From Bactrocera neohumeralis (taxonomy: Eukaryota > Arthropoda > Insecta > Diptera > Tephritidae), in assembly GCF_024586455.1 (NCBI RefSeq), contig NC_065922.1, forward strand, positions 38,498,089 to 38,562,088: a stretch of 64,000 nt of DNA. The letters are read 5' to 3'. Positions 23,350 to 32,125 of this stretch are shown here, one piece after another (the first letter of the stretch is position 1; every line of letters starts with the position of its first letter). The position numbers were made by a program, and so were the translations under genes. Below the pieces are notes generated by a model. It had not been told where the DNA came from. It worked only from the letters and a program-made list of their open reading frames with translations, and did no database searches.

Positions 23350-24690
23350 AGAATAAAATCAATGTTCGTAGTGCTGATGAAAGCAGCCCGTTACACTCGT
23401 AAACTTTTTCGGCAGTGTAGACTTTTCTAGCGTCATCCAGCAGAGAAAAGTTCCGTAGAACATTATATATGGTTTCATAGAGTCATATATAATACATTTA
23501 CTCATATGATATAATTTGATATAGTAGGAGATTTGCTGAAACAGAACTCGCGCCGTCACCTTAAAGTCGTTCTACCAGACATGTGTAATTCATATATAAT
23601 CTAAAACTGCGCCGTTCAGCACAAGGATTTACCTACAATTGCAAGCTTAGAGTACATAATTCACAACTTTCTTTCTATGGTTGTGGTTAGTTTATGATGT
23701 CCTTGGGAGCATATGTTGTGTATTCGCCTTTTCAGATTAAAAATTCAATAATTAACATAGAACCATTGCTCTATTCCTGTATGATTATGTATGTAAGTAT
23801 ATGTACTTCGACGAAGGGACGTTGAAATAGCAATTTAAAAATTGGGTATTCGATTTTTTGCCGGTGTCACAAGTATTGGCAACGGTGACACTATGTTAAC
23901 TTGCAGCAAATAACATAAAAGGGGTAGAAACCAAAATCTTGGATTATAGTAGATAATCTAATGTTGTTTAAGCAGGTAGTCCTCTATGGGCATAATATAT
24001 TTTATATTTTCCCATGTTCGTTTTTTATGCGAATATACACATGTATGTATGTATATAAAGATTGTACGTGCGGACCTTAGTATCTGTCGGTTCAATGCAC
24101 AAAATTGGCAATCCGAAAGCCTATAAATAACTGTAAATAAATCAAATCCCTCAATGCCAAAAATTCGATATGTTACAATTGACTTCACCCATCAACCTAT
24201 ACATTTCGCTTCATCTCCTTTTATCCCTTTTATGTGAAGTGCGAAATGGTGCAGGGCAAAGGTATCCTTTTGTGTAAATATTATTAGCGAAGAAAGGGTG
24301 GTGTATTCTCTGCATTGTGTGAATTTTACAATAATTTTAAAAATTGTTTCACTTTAATCAACGACGCAAGCGTATAAACACATCCATATGTATGTATGTG
24401 AGCATTTGTATGTTTCTAAACTCTCTGTATGTATGAATCTATGTACCATATATGTGCTTTTGTTTTAGCCGTTATGATCTAAATGGATGTTATGTTGTAG
24501 TTGTGTTTTATTTATGGGTTGGGTGTACTTATAGATGTCCAAACTGTAGTAAGCCTTTGTCCGTCAGTTCTTTTGGTGTCTGGTAGCATGTTTGTGGTTT
24601 GATATCCCAATGGTGTTGTGTTATATGTGTGTGTGCAGATAAATTCGCATACTTGTAAGTTGCACATAACCCAACACGTTTGAAATCAGA
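23350..24690. other. Unannotated sequence
   Basis: No domain-bearing frame was found; short ATGT runs lie at about 24030-24050 and 24385-24400. Confidence 0.35.
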
Positions 24691-24694
24691 GCGA

Positions 24695-24960
24695 TAAAAA
24701 GTAAGGAAGTCTAAGTTCGACTAACGGAACAGATTATAAAATCTAACAATTTTTGAAAATCAATGCCGGTGGCATATTTTCTTTTATGGTGTTTGCAAAA
24801 TTGTTTATTAACAATTATGAGAGGTTTAAGTTGGGGTGTAACCGAACAAAAGTCAAGTCCAAGTCGAGGAATTCCTTTAGGTGGAAAAATATAGGAGTTG
24901 GGGTAGCATCGACCCGATTTTATCCATTTCATATGCTATTAAAATGCCGATTCTAATAAG
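24695..24960 (+). mobile_element. Two overlapping HINE-M 5' ends
   Basis: AAAAGTAAGGAAGTCTAAGT at about 24697 and GTTTAAGTTGGGGTGTAACC near 24826 each resemble the family M start, and the second is followed by CCGAAC. One degraded copy appears to be interrupted by, or joined to, another. Confidence 0.45.
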
Positions 24961-25014
24961 ATGCTTCCTGGTTTTCATTAAAGTACCTCACGTACCATGA
25001 CCAATCTTCTTTTT

Positions 25015-25706
25015 CATCTTCTTAATTGGCGTAGACACCGCTTACGCGATTATAGCCGAGTTAACAACAGTGCGCCAGTCGTTTCTTCTTTTCGCTACGT
25101 GGCGCCAATTGGATATTCCAAGCGAAGCCAGGTCCTTCTCCACTTGGTCCTTCCAACGGAGTGGTGGTCTTCCTCTTCCTCTGCTTCCTCCGGCGGGCAC
25201 TGCGTCGAATACTTTCAGAGCTAGAGTGTTTTCATCCATTCGGACAACATGATCTAGCCAGCGTAGCCACTGTCTTTTAATTCGCTGAACTATGTCAATG
25301 TCGTCGTATTATCTCGTATAGCTCATCGTTCCATCGAATGCGATATTCGCTGTGGCCAATGCGCAAAGGACCATAAATCTTTCGCAGAACTTTCTCTCGA
25401 AAACTCGTAACGTCGACTCATCGGTTGCTGTCATCGTCCAAGCCTCTGCACCATTTATCAGAAGGGGAATAGTGAGTCATTTAAAGAGTTTGGCTTTTGT
25501 TTGTCGAGAGAGGACTTTACTTTTCAATTGCCTACTCAGTCCGAAGTAGCACCTGTTGGCTGCGTTGGATTTCCAGGCTGACATTGTTGGTGGTGTTACT
25601 ACTGGTTCCTAAATAAACGAAATTATCTACAACTTCAAAGTTATGACTGTCAACAGTGACGTGAGAGTCAAGTCGCGAGTGCGACGACTGTTTGTTTGAT
25701 GACAGG
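25015..25706 (-). mobile_element. LINE 3' part (RTE-like or related), reversed
   Basis: On the minus strand the C-terminal end of a LINE ORF is readable: GRGRPPLRWKDQVEKDLASL, then GISNWRHVAKRRNDWRTVVNS (25042-25239). Upstream text in several frames encodes the post-catalytic region of the reverse transcriptase (YLGT-, LLYGAEAWT- and RVFERK-like phrases). The 3' end runs into an A/G-rich (AAGAAG-like) tail near 25015. The same family lies at 41.6, 47.5 and 58.5 kb. Clade assignment is tentative. Confidence 0.8.
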
Positions 25707-25794
25707 AGACCATGACCAATCTACATTCAATAAATTCAGCCGGATGTTCAATATACTGATATTAGTTATATATGGGCTGAGTCAAGTTTTCACC

Positions 25795-25956
25795 AATTCA
25801 CCATTTCAAAAGACCCGTGAAAAGAGAATCGACACACACCAGCTCTTCGTCGGTTTCAAAGCTATTCGGGGAAACAGAGAAAGAGGAAGGCCTCCACCCC
25901 GTTGGAGGGACCAGGTGGAGAAGAAAAGAAAAGAAGAAACGACCTGCGCACTGTAG
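25795..25956 (+). pseudogene. Internally deleted LINE fragment, opposite strand
   Basis: One open frame joins two distant parts of the same LINE. REKRIDTHQLFVGFKA comes from the first catalytic block of the reverse transcriptase (the D is here replaced by G). It runs directly into ERGRPPPRWRDQVEKK from the extreme C-terminus. About 1.1 kb of the ORF is lost at the join. It lies inverted relative to 25.0-25.7 kb. Confidence 0.8.
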
Positions 25957-25985
25957 CAAAATGTTGCAAGAGTATAAAAATATTT
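25957..25985 (+). mobile_element. HINE-M 3' hairpin end
   Basis: ATGTTGCAAGAGTATAAAAA, preceded by an imperfect arm ACTGTAGCAA, matches the 3' terminus of family M and directly abuts the LINE fragment. Confidence 0.5.
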
Positions 25986-26159
25986 GTGCAAGAATTCAAA
26001 GTTCATCGGTCGGCGAAATTGTGATTAAATTATAACCATATTATGTACATGTAAACGCATACTGTAGTCCATATGTATATTAATTTCATTACTACATTTT
26101 GCTTCGTGTCAAACGTGCTCAACCAAAGGATTTAAATTTAATAATAATTATAAGTTAGG

Positions 26160-26640
26160 AAAATGTCAACCATAGAAGCGCAAATCATATATGTATAAAG
26201 GATATGGTGCTTGGCCAATATCTACACCGATTTCACTCATATTTAGCGCTAAACCATTTATATATACTTGAAGAAAATGTATCCATTTAATTTCATTAAA
26301 ATATCACACATATTGACCAACATACACCATGTAAAGTTTGCTAGGGGAAGGTCTGAACCAATTGCTTAAGCTTTTAGCATTAATCAAGTATACTCGAGAA
26401 GAAGTTTCCACTCAATTTTATGAATAAGAATATATGAATGACCGATATTGTCGGTATAGACTTGGTTAGAATAATGAAAATCATTATGGTATACGGGAGC
26501 TGGGGTTTCACACATTTTTGGTGTTTAACTATGGTATATTCGGTATTATATGTCGGATTAGCAAAAATATTGTATGTCCTGACTCTTTCTGTTTTTCTTT
26601 AAGATATCTCACATATTGACTGATAAATATATTCGTTATA
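26160..26640. mobile_element. Degraded HINE-M-like interior
   Basis: Repeated phrases such as ATATCACACATATTGACC and GGGGAAGGTCTGAACCAATT match 16.4 and 40.5 kb. No terminus is present. Confidence 0.4.
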
Positions 26641-27184
26641 TGTGCGCAAGAGAAACTATGGACCCGTATCTAGAGTTTCGAAAAGTTAGAGACATATTTC
26701 GATAATTTTAAAAATGTAATAGCATAGTTTGAATATTTTTTTTTGTTCAAGGTTACGCTGGGATGTCTTCGTTGGTGCTTCATTTGTAAGCTGTAAAGTG
26801 AAAGCAACAGAAATCAACTCACTTCCTTTCTTTCTTTCAACTCATCTTTTTGATATACATATACATATATGGCTACCAGGGACGGACCGAGTCAACTTAC
26901 CACCCTAGGCTAATGCCAAATTCTACGTTCCTTCCAAGCCTATTTTGCTTTAACTACAAAATTAATAACTTTTGAAAATTATTAAGTTCATTTTATTAAA
27001 TACCATAAACTACTCATATTCCGAAGTTTAAATGTTTAAGGGTGTTATCACGGTTTTCAACTCCATTCAGTTGAATTAAAGTTGAAGAAATTCAACTTCA
27101 GATCAACCCAACTCTTTTATTTGGAAGCTACCTGGCACTAAAGCAACGTTTAGCGGTGGTACAAAATATTCTCAGATGGTCGAG

Positions 27185-27435
27185 GAGATGTGACTTTCTT
27201 GGCTTTTGCACTATGATAACGCACCTGCTCAGACATCCCTCTTTGTGAAGGAATATTTGGACAAGAACAACATATTTAGGGTGCCGCAGTTCTCAAAACT
27301 GAAGAAACTGTGTCATGAAAGGACGACGCTGCGCTACGATTGAGGAGATAAAAACTGCATCGAAGGAGGAGATCAATTTCATAATGGACGACTTTTTAAA
27401 TGCTTTGAAGATTGGAAAAAACGGGAAGTGATTAC
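27185..27435 (+). pseudogene. Mariner-superfamily transposase, C-terminal remnant
   Basis: Across two frames the text reads LHYDNAPAQTSLFVKEYLDK (second catalytic Asp in HYDNAPAQ), then a KLKKLCHERTTLRYD-like stretch. It ends EEIKTASKEEINFIMDDFLN and FEDWKKREV. The usual order in mariners is DNAPxH, SPDLxPxDF, then FxDWKxR. The SPDL block is deleted and the N-terminal two thirds are absent. Confidence 0.65.
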
Positions 27436-27625
27436 TTTGAATGGAACAAAATTTGTATATATTTTTGAATAAATAAACACTTTCCTGAGAAATATAAAAT
27501 TCGAGAAAATCAAAAGCATCGTAGGTTTTTGTCGTTTAAAAAGTAAACAATTTTTTTCCTAAATTATATGAAAAAATATTATCACAAAATCTCAGTTTCT
27601 TTTCTGATGGTATTTATGGTTGTTA

Positions 27626-28262
27626 GGGGGTATTCTGGTCTAAATGCATGAATTTCAGGTAATTTTAATTTAAAGTGTCGTAAAAAGAGGCAATTTACAT
27701 TTTTTCTATCCATTTTTTTATTAGTTATTTGTTAGTTTTAGAAGAGCACAGAAAAAAATTAAAAACTAAAAAAAGTAAAAAATTTCAAAAATTATGAGCT
27801 GACGAAGTGGGGGGTCTCTAAAAATTTCCACGTGACCATACCCATGATTTCAACCCTCCTAGTTATCTGAAACCAAAAAAAAATATTATTAATCTAAAAT
27901 AATGTAGCAATAGCCGGAACTATGGAAAAGTGGGAAAAATTTATTTTCACAAAATGGCGACTGCCTGAAAAAAAAAGTTTTTTTGGATTACTTTTTCTGA
28001 CTATTTCGAATTTTTTAAAAATAATAAAAATAAAAATTTGGGGATGGGGCTAGTTCCAACCATAGACAAGCCTATAAAGAAGACTCTATAAAAATTTCAA
28101 GTAAATCGGTCCAGTAGAACCTGAGAAATCGTGGGTATCATTCCGAAAAAGTCAGATTTGAGAAAAACACGTTTAAAGTTTAGGAGACAATTCTGGTCTA
28201 AACTTTCAAGATATGCAAAAAAAAAATCGATTTTTTTCAAAAACCTAGACAAGAATACCCCC
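27626..28262 (+). mobile_element. TTAA-flanked element, family A, copy 1
   Basis: The left end is TTAGGGGGTATTCTGGTCTA (the TTAA here has lost one A). The right end is AAGAATACCCCC followed by TTAA at 28263-28266. Core blocks lie at 28092-28110 and 28157-28180. It is 637 bp, non-coding and AT-rich. The TTAA target and G-rich short TIR suggest piggyBac-type mobilisation; no such transposase is present here. Confidence 0.82.
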
Positions 28263-29052
28263 TTAAGAAGAATTTAAATCTTATAAACATCGTTTTTGTG
28301 AGTAATGTAATTTTACTCAAAAAGTTTATTGATAGTAATAAATTGAAGAGATATGTTCAAAACACTTCCCACAGTTCCTTGATATTATATTTGCAGTTTT
28401 CAAATTCTAGCTTGCCTCGTCCAGCTTTGCTTACCAATGTTTCACCTTTCTATGTGATTAAAATTATAAATCAAATATTTTTTTTACCCGTTTTCTGTTT
28501 TCTATTAATATTTTTCCGAATTAACGCAGTAATGTCTATAACTAGTAGTAGCATTTTGTTGAAATTGTTTGATGTTTTAGTCAATCCCACTGACACAGAG
28601 TTGAAAACTGTAATACCATCAAAAAATTTAAGTTTAACAATACTTCATCACTATTTCTTTTACGGGTTGAGTTGATATCGTTAATACCGATTTTCAAAAC
28701 TTCAACCAAAATGCAGTTGGGAAGTGGAAACTCAAGACATTATTTAACTCTTACGTCCAAATTATACAACGCATCATTTCGTAGTAGTAAATTTTCGAAA
28801 TCAGCCTTTCTTCCCATCATAAATATATGTATTTGCCAAAATAAGAAAGCTTATCAAACTGACAATCGTTGCATATGCAAATATTAAGAAGCATCAACTT
28901 TATTTGTGATGCGCGATTTCCTCTGCCACTGCGCATTTCTATTTTTTTACAATGCTTAAAAATATATTAAAAAAATTTGCCAAAATGTCGCCCTAAAATT
29001 CGAGCCCTAGGCAATATGCTAACTTGCCTATATGGACAAACCGGCCCTTTGT

Positions 29053-29214
29053 GACACATAGTATGAGGGTATAAAACCCACTGGGAACCAGAGACAGTGA
29101 TTGAACCCTATTCAGAAAGTTTGCAGAAAGTAATACCTAACACTAAACAACTTCCTTGCCACGCTCGAAAAATGCAATTAATCTGAATCCTTTATAATCC
29201 CCCAAATTATTATA
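29053..29214. other. Short unannotated spacer
   Basis: Nothing was recognised. Confidence 0.3.
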
Positions 29215-29215
29215 A

Positions 29216-29310
29216 AACAAGTAAGGAAGAGTTAAGCTCGGGTTTAACCGAACATTTCATACCCTTGCAAAGGTGATGGCAAAATTTCATGTTAAAAAAT
29301 GTTGCGAACG
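29216..29310 (+). mobile_element. HINE-M 5' end
   Basis: AACAAGTAAGGAAGAGTTAA is followed by the stem-loop GCTCGGGTTTAACCGAAC and TTTCATACCCTTGCAA. The loop stem has one mismatch. The element is interrupted soon after; matching 3' text appears at 30.12-30.48 kb, so the stretch between may be a later insertion. Confidence 0.6.
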
Positions 29311-29384
29311 ACTTCAAATTTCATTAATCGACTAAATCGTGAAAAATTGGTTTATAAACACTCGTAAGTTATTTTCTTTATGAT

Positions 29385-29666
29385 TCAGTTGCCCTTATTC
29401 CTTGACTCAGCAGCTTCTTCAGACAGCTCTCTAGTTGAAACTAATATATATTGAATGACATCGGAAGTGTGCATCAAAATTTTATGAACTGAAGAATAAA
29501 GGTAATACCAGGAATACTTGGATGCTAGTTCTCTTGCAATATCTACTGAAAAATTTTTAAATTTGTTTAAATTAATTTTATACTCTGATATTAGCTGGTT
29601 TTCTATGGTAGTTATTTCATGTGATAATTGAAGATCTTCTATGACCTGTTTTTTGTTTGTCGACAA
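29385..29666 (-). pseudogene. Unrecognised, transposon-like open frame (C-terminal block)
   Basis: This 93-codon frame is rich in charged residues and looks protein-like, unlike most short frames here. It contains KFKNFSVDIARELASKYSWY, then VHKILMHTSDVI and ELSEEAAESRNK. A block of the type WYxxxxxVHKILxHxxxxI ... LSEEAxEARNK occurs, as I recall, in multi-copy arthropod proteins of probable transposon origin. I cannot name the superfamily. The frame ends in the stop after RNKGN and has no clear upstream partner; 29719-30066 on the same strand may be more of it. Confidence 0.4.
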
Positions 29667-29718
29667 TTAAACCCATTGTTTTTACGAAACTCTCCCTGAA
29701 TATTTCGTTTCCCTCTTA

Positions 29719-30066
29719 TCACATGAGCATGGATCGTTCTTTTCCTACTAATCCAATCCAACCATTGTATGTCTTCAAGTTATAAGAAACGTGCAGAAAA
29801 TATTCGAGAAATACCATATTAATCACCTCAGTAGATGTGACTGATGTGGTTTCAGTTAAGGCATTGCAGGCTTTGCCATCCAGTGTAGTTAGTTGAAGAA
29901 TATGATCGGTATAGAATTTTCGGTTGGTAGATGTTTTGAATTCAATCGAAGTCAGTTCTTGCGGTACAAAGTCAACCGAAAGTTCGAAAATCTTTATATT
30001 AAGTATATGGGGGCAAAAGGAAGAATTTTCCCGACTGGACACATTTTTGACATGTAGACATCCCAT
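29719..30066 (-). pseudogene. Open frame upstream of the transposon-like block
   Basis: The frame has 115 codons on the same strand, 52 bp upstream of the previous one. Its composition is protein-like (FELSVDFVPQELTSIEFKTS) but I do not recognise it. It could be a second piece of the same decayed gene or chance. Confidence 0.25.
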
Positions 30067-30119
30067 AATAAGAGAAGGATTATACCTTCATTTCAGTTAC
30101 ATACATATATCACACATTG

Positions 30120-30478
30120 ACCGACATTTTCGATCAAAAGTCAGGGGTCTAAATATTCGGTACCTGGGGTCTTGAGCGGCGATAGCTTCCGATTTCATCC
30201 ATTTTCACACTGTGGATAGAAGATCTTATAATATTTGTGCTGTGAAAATTTGGTTGTTGCAGCTTTAGTAGTTTAGGAAACTTAAACTTCTTAGGGGGCG
30301 GGACCACGCCCATTTTTCTAAAATTTGTTTTCTCGCATGTGCCTCCTGCTACTTCGATCTCCTGTGCTAAGTTATGACCTTTAATACGTTTTCGGTTAAT
30401 GACGGCTTGTGGGCGTGGCAGTGGTCCGATTACGCTCAACTGAATTTCAACTGCAGCAACATGTTGTAACAGTATACA
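30120..30478 (+). mobile_element. HINE family M, 3' half
   Basis: It carries the GC-box palindrome GGGCGGGACCACGCCCAT near 30296, then TGTGGGCGTGGCAGTGGTCC near 30408. It ends CAACATGTTGTAACAGTATAC near 30476, a weakened 3' hairpin. The GTCY tract is deleted. It probably belongs with the 5' end at 29.22 kb. Confidence 0.6.
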
Positions 30479-30904
30479 ACCGTAATGTAGTACAGGAGAT
30501 CGCAGTAGCGGTCTAAACATATTTAGAAAGTGAGGGCCACGCACAAGCCTATAAGTCTAATACACATATCTTACAAACCACAATCGAACAGACGAATCCC
30601 ACCAGCACTTCCTTTGTTAGAGTGGAAATCTGTGAAATCGAAGTATAACCACGCCCCTCCTCGTTTTACGGTTATGTTGAAAATTAATGTGATAAATTAT
30701 TACACAAAACAAGAACCTCAGAAACATTCAGATGATAAGAAATATATTGTCCTCCCCAAAATCATTTGCCGCCGATATCGGGCTACTATTCAAACTTATC
30801 GATAAAAATCAAGTCCTTGTATGGACATTTTATTTATTTGACAACATATTGAACCTCTAACTTTTTCTAACCGGCGACATTTTTCAGATTGAGTACATGT
30901 ATAA

Positions 30905-31115
30905 AAAAAATAAGGAAGAGATAAGTTCAGCTACCACCGAACATTTTTACTCTTGCAACTTGCGAGAATCCAAGCATTGTGTTAGGTATATGGGAGCTAA
31001 AGAAAGTATTGACCCGATTCAGGCCAGTTTTGACACACAGGCAAACCATTTTCAGGAAAGGATTTTCCTGAATTTCAATTATATACTTGTATGTATCTCA
31101 CATATTGACCGATAG
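30905..31115 (+). mobile_element. HINE-M 5' end
   Basis: AAATAAGGAAGAGATAAGTT, then CAGCTACCACCGAAC and TTTTTACTCTTGCAACTTGC, match the family start. Interior phrases follow (GGAGCTAAAGAAAGTATTGA), then the match fades. Confidence 0.55.
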
Positions 31116-31254
31116 AGGGTCTTGATCAGGTTTTGTTGGACTTATACAATGTATGGTCATAAGATGGCATACGCTACAACATTATTCATATTGAAAAACC
31201 CGTTATTTCCACTTTTATAAGTATATATTTTTAATCGTGGTCAGCTTCAGATCC

Positions 31255-31324
31255 TTAATGGTAAATAACTGATTCCTTCGCTCGAATAACTATTATATAA
31301 TAATCATGTCATCTTGTACTTATG
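31255..31324 (+). repeat. Left copy of a 65-70 bp direct duplication flanking a TTAA element
   Basis: TTAATGGTAAATAACTGATT through ATCTTGTACTTATG recurs at 32061-32125 with one substitution and a 5-bp indel. The pair flanks the TTAA element precisely. See the finding on this locus. Confidence 0.95.
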
Positions 31325-32060
31325 GGGGTATTCTGGTCTAGGCATGAATTTCAGGTAATTTTTAAAGTGTCGTAAAAAAGGCAATTCATATTTTTACTAT
31401 CCATTTCTTATTAGTTATTTGTTAATTCTAGAAGAGTACACAAAAAAATTAAAAACTAAAACAAGTAAGAAATTTCAAAAAATATGATCTGACGAAGTGG
31501 GAGTCTCTAAAAATTTCCACGTGACCATACCCATGTTTTCAACCCTCCTAGTTATCTGAAACCAAAAAAAAAAAGAGATTATTAATTTAGAAAAATGTCG
31601 CAATGGCCGGAACTATGGAAAAGTGGGAAAAATTTATTTTCACAAAATGGCGACTGCCAGAAAAAAAGTTTTTTTGGATCATTTTTTCTGACTATTTTGA
31701 ATTTTTTAAAAATAATAAAAATAAAAATTTGGGGATGGGGCTAATTCCAACCATAGACAAGCCTATAAAAAGGACTCTATAAAAATTTCTAATAAATCGG
31801 TCCAATAGAACCTGATAAATCGTGGGTATCATTCCGAAAAAGTCAGTTTTGAGAAAAACGCGTTTAAAGTTTCGCGTAAAGTCTTTTGTTCGATTAATTC
31901 CGGCCGAACCAGTTTGGATGCCGGGTCAGAAAAATGCCTATATCTCCGAAAATAATTTGAATTTTGAAAAATCCTCTTGTACACATATTCTTGAATAGTT
32001 AAACTTTGAAAAGATTAAAAAAAAATCGATTTTTTTTAATTTCTAGACCAGAATACCCCC
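31325..32060 (+). mobile_element. TTAA-flanked element, family A, copy 2
   Basis: It begins GGGGTATTCTGGTCTAGGC and ends TCTAGACCAGAATACCCCC just before TTAA (32061-32064). On the left the bases before the G run are TTAT, not TTAA. Core blocks lie at 31783-31801 and 31848-31873. It is very similar to copy 1 and to the copy at 39.5 kb. It is non-coding. Confidence 0.85.
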
Positions 32061-32125
32061 TTAATGGTAAATAACTGATTCCTTCGCTCGAATAACTATA
32101 ATAATCATGCCATCTTGTACTTATG
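32061..32125 (+). repeat. Right copy of the flanking direct duplication
   Basis: It starts with the right TTAA of the element and repeats the left flank text 31255-31324. It continues into apparently unique DNA. Confidence 0.95.

Larger units (their letters stand above)
26877..29052. mobile_element. Possible hAT-like element defined by terminal repeats
   Basis: The left end reads CAGGGACGGACCGAGTC and the right end, inverted, CAAAGGGCCGGTTTGTCC. Both are followed inward by a CCTAGGC-type phrase, a common hAT-like terminal style. The interior (2.2 kb) holds a mariner tail, a TTAA element and AT-rich sequence. I could not identify a transposase or a clean 8-bp target duplication, so this is provisional. 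Confidence 0.35.

Noticed and set aside
25015..25252. Plus-strand frames at 24997-25252 as serine-rich proteins
   Set aside because: They are antisense shadows of the LINE C-terminus, which is clearly coded on the minus strand.
28157..28180. AACGCGTT as a cell-cycle (MCB-like) regulatory box
   Set aside because: The motif is conserved among the TTAA elements, but nothing in the sequence connects it to that function, and MCB is a yeast concept.
28298..28675. 125-codon plus-strand frame as a membrane protein
   Set aside because: Hydrophobic, but composed of AT-biased codons (I, F, L, N, S) in sequence directly after a TTAA element; no family resemblance on either strand.
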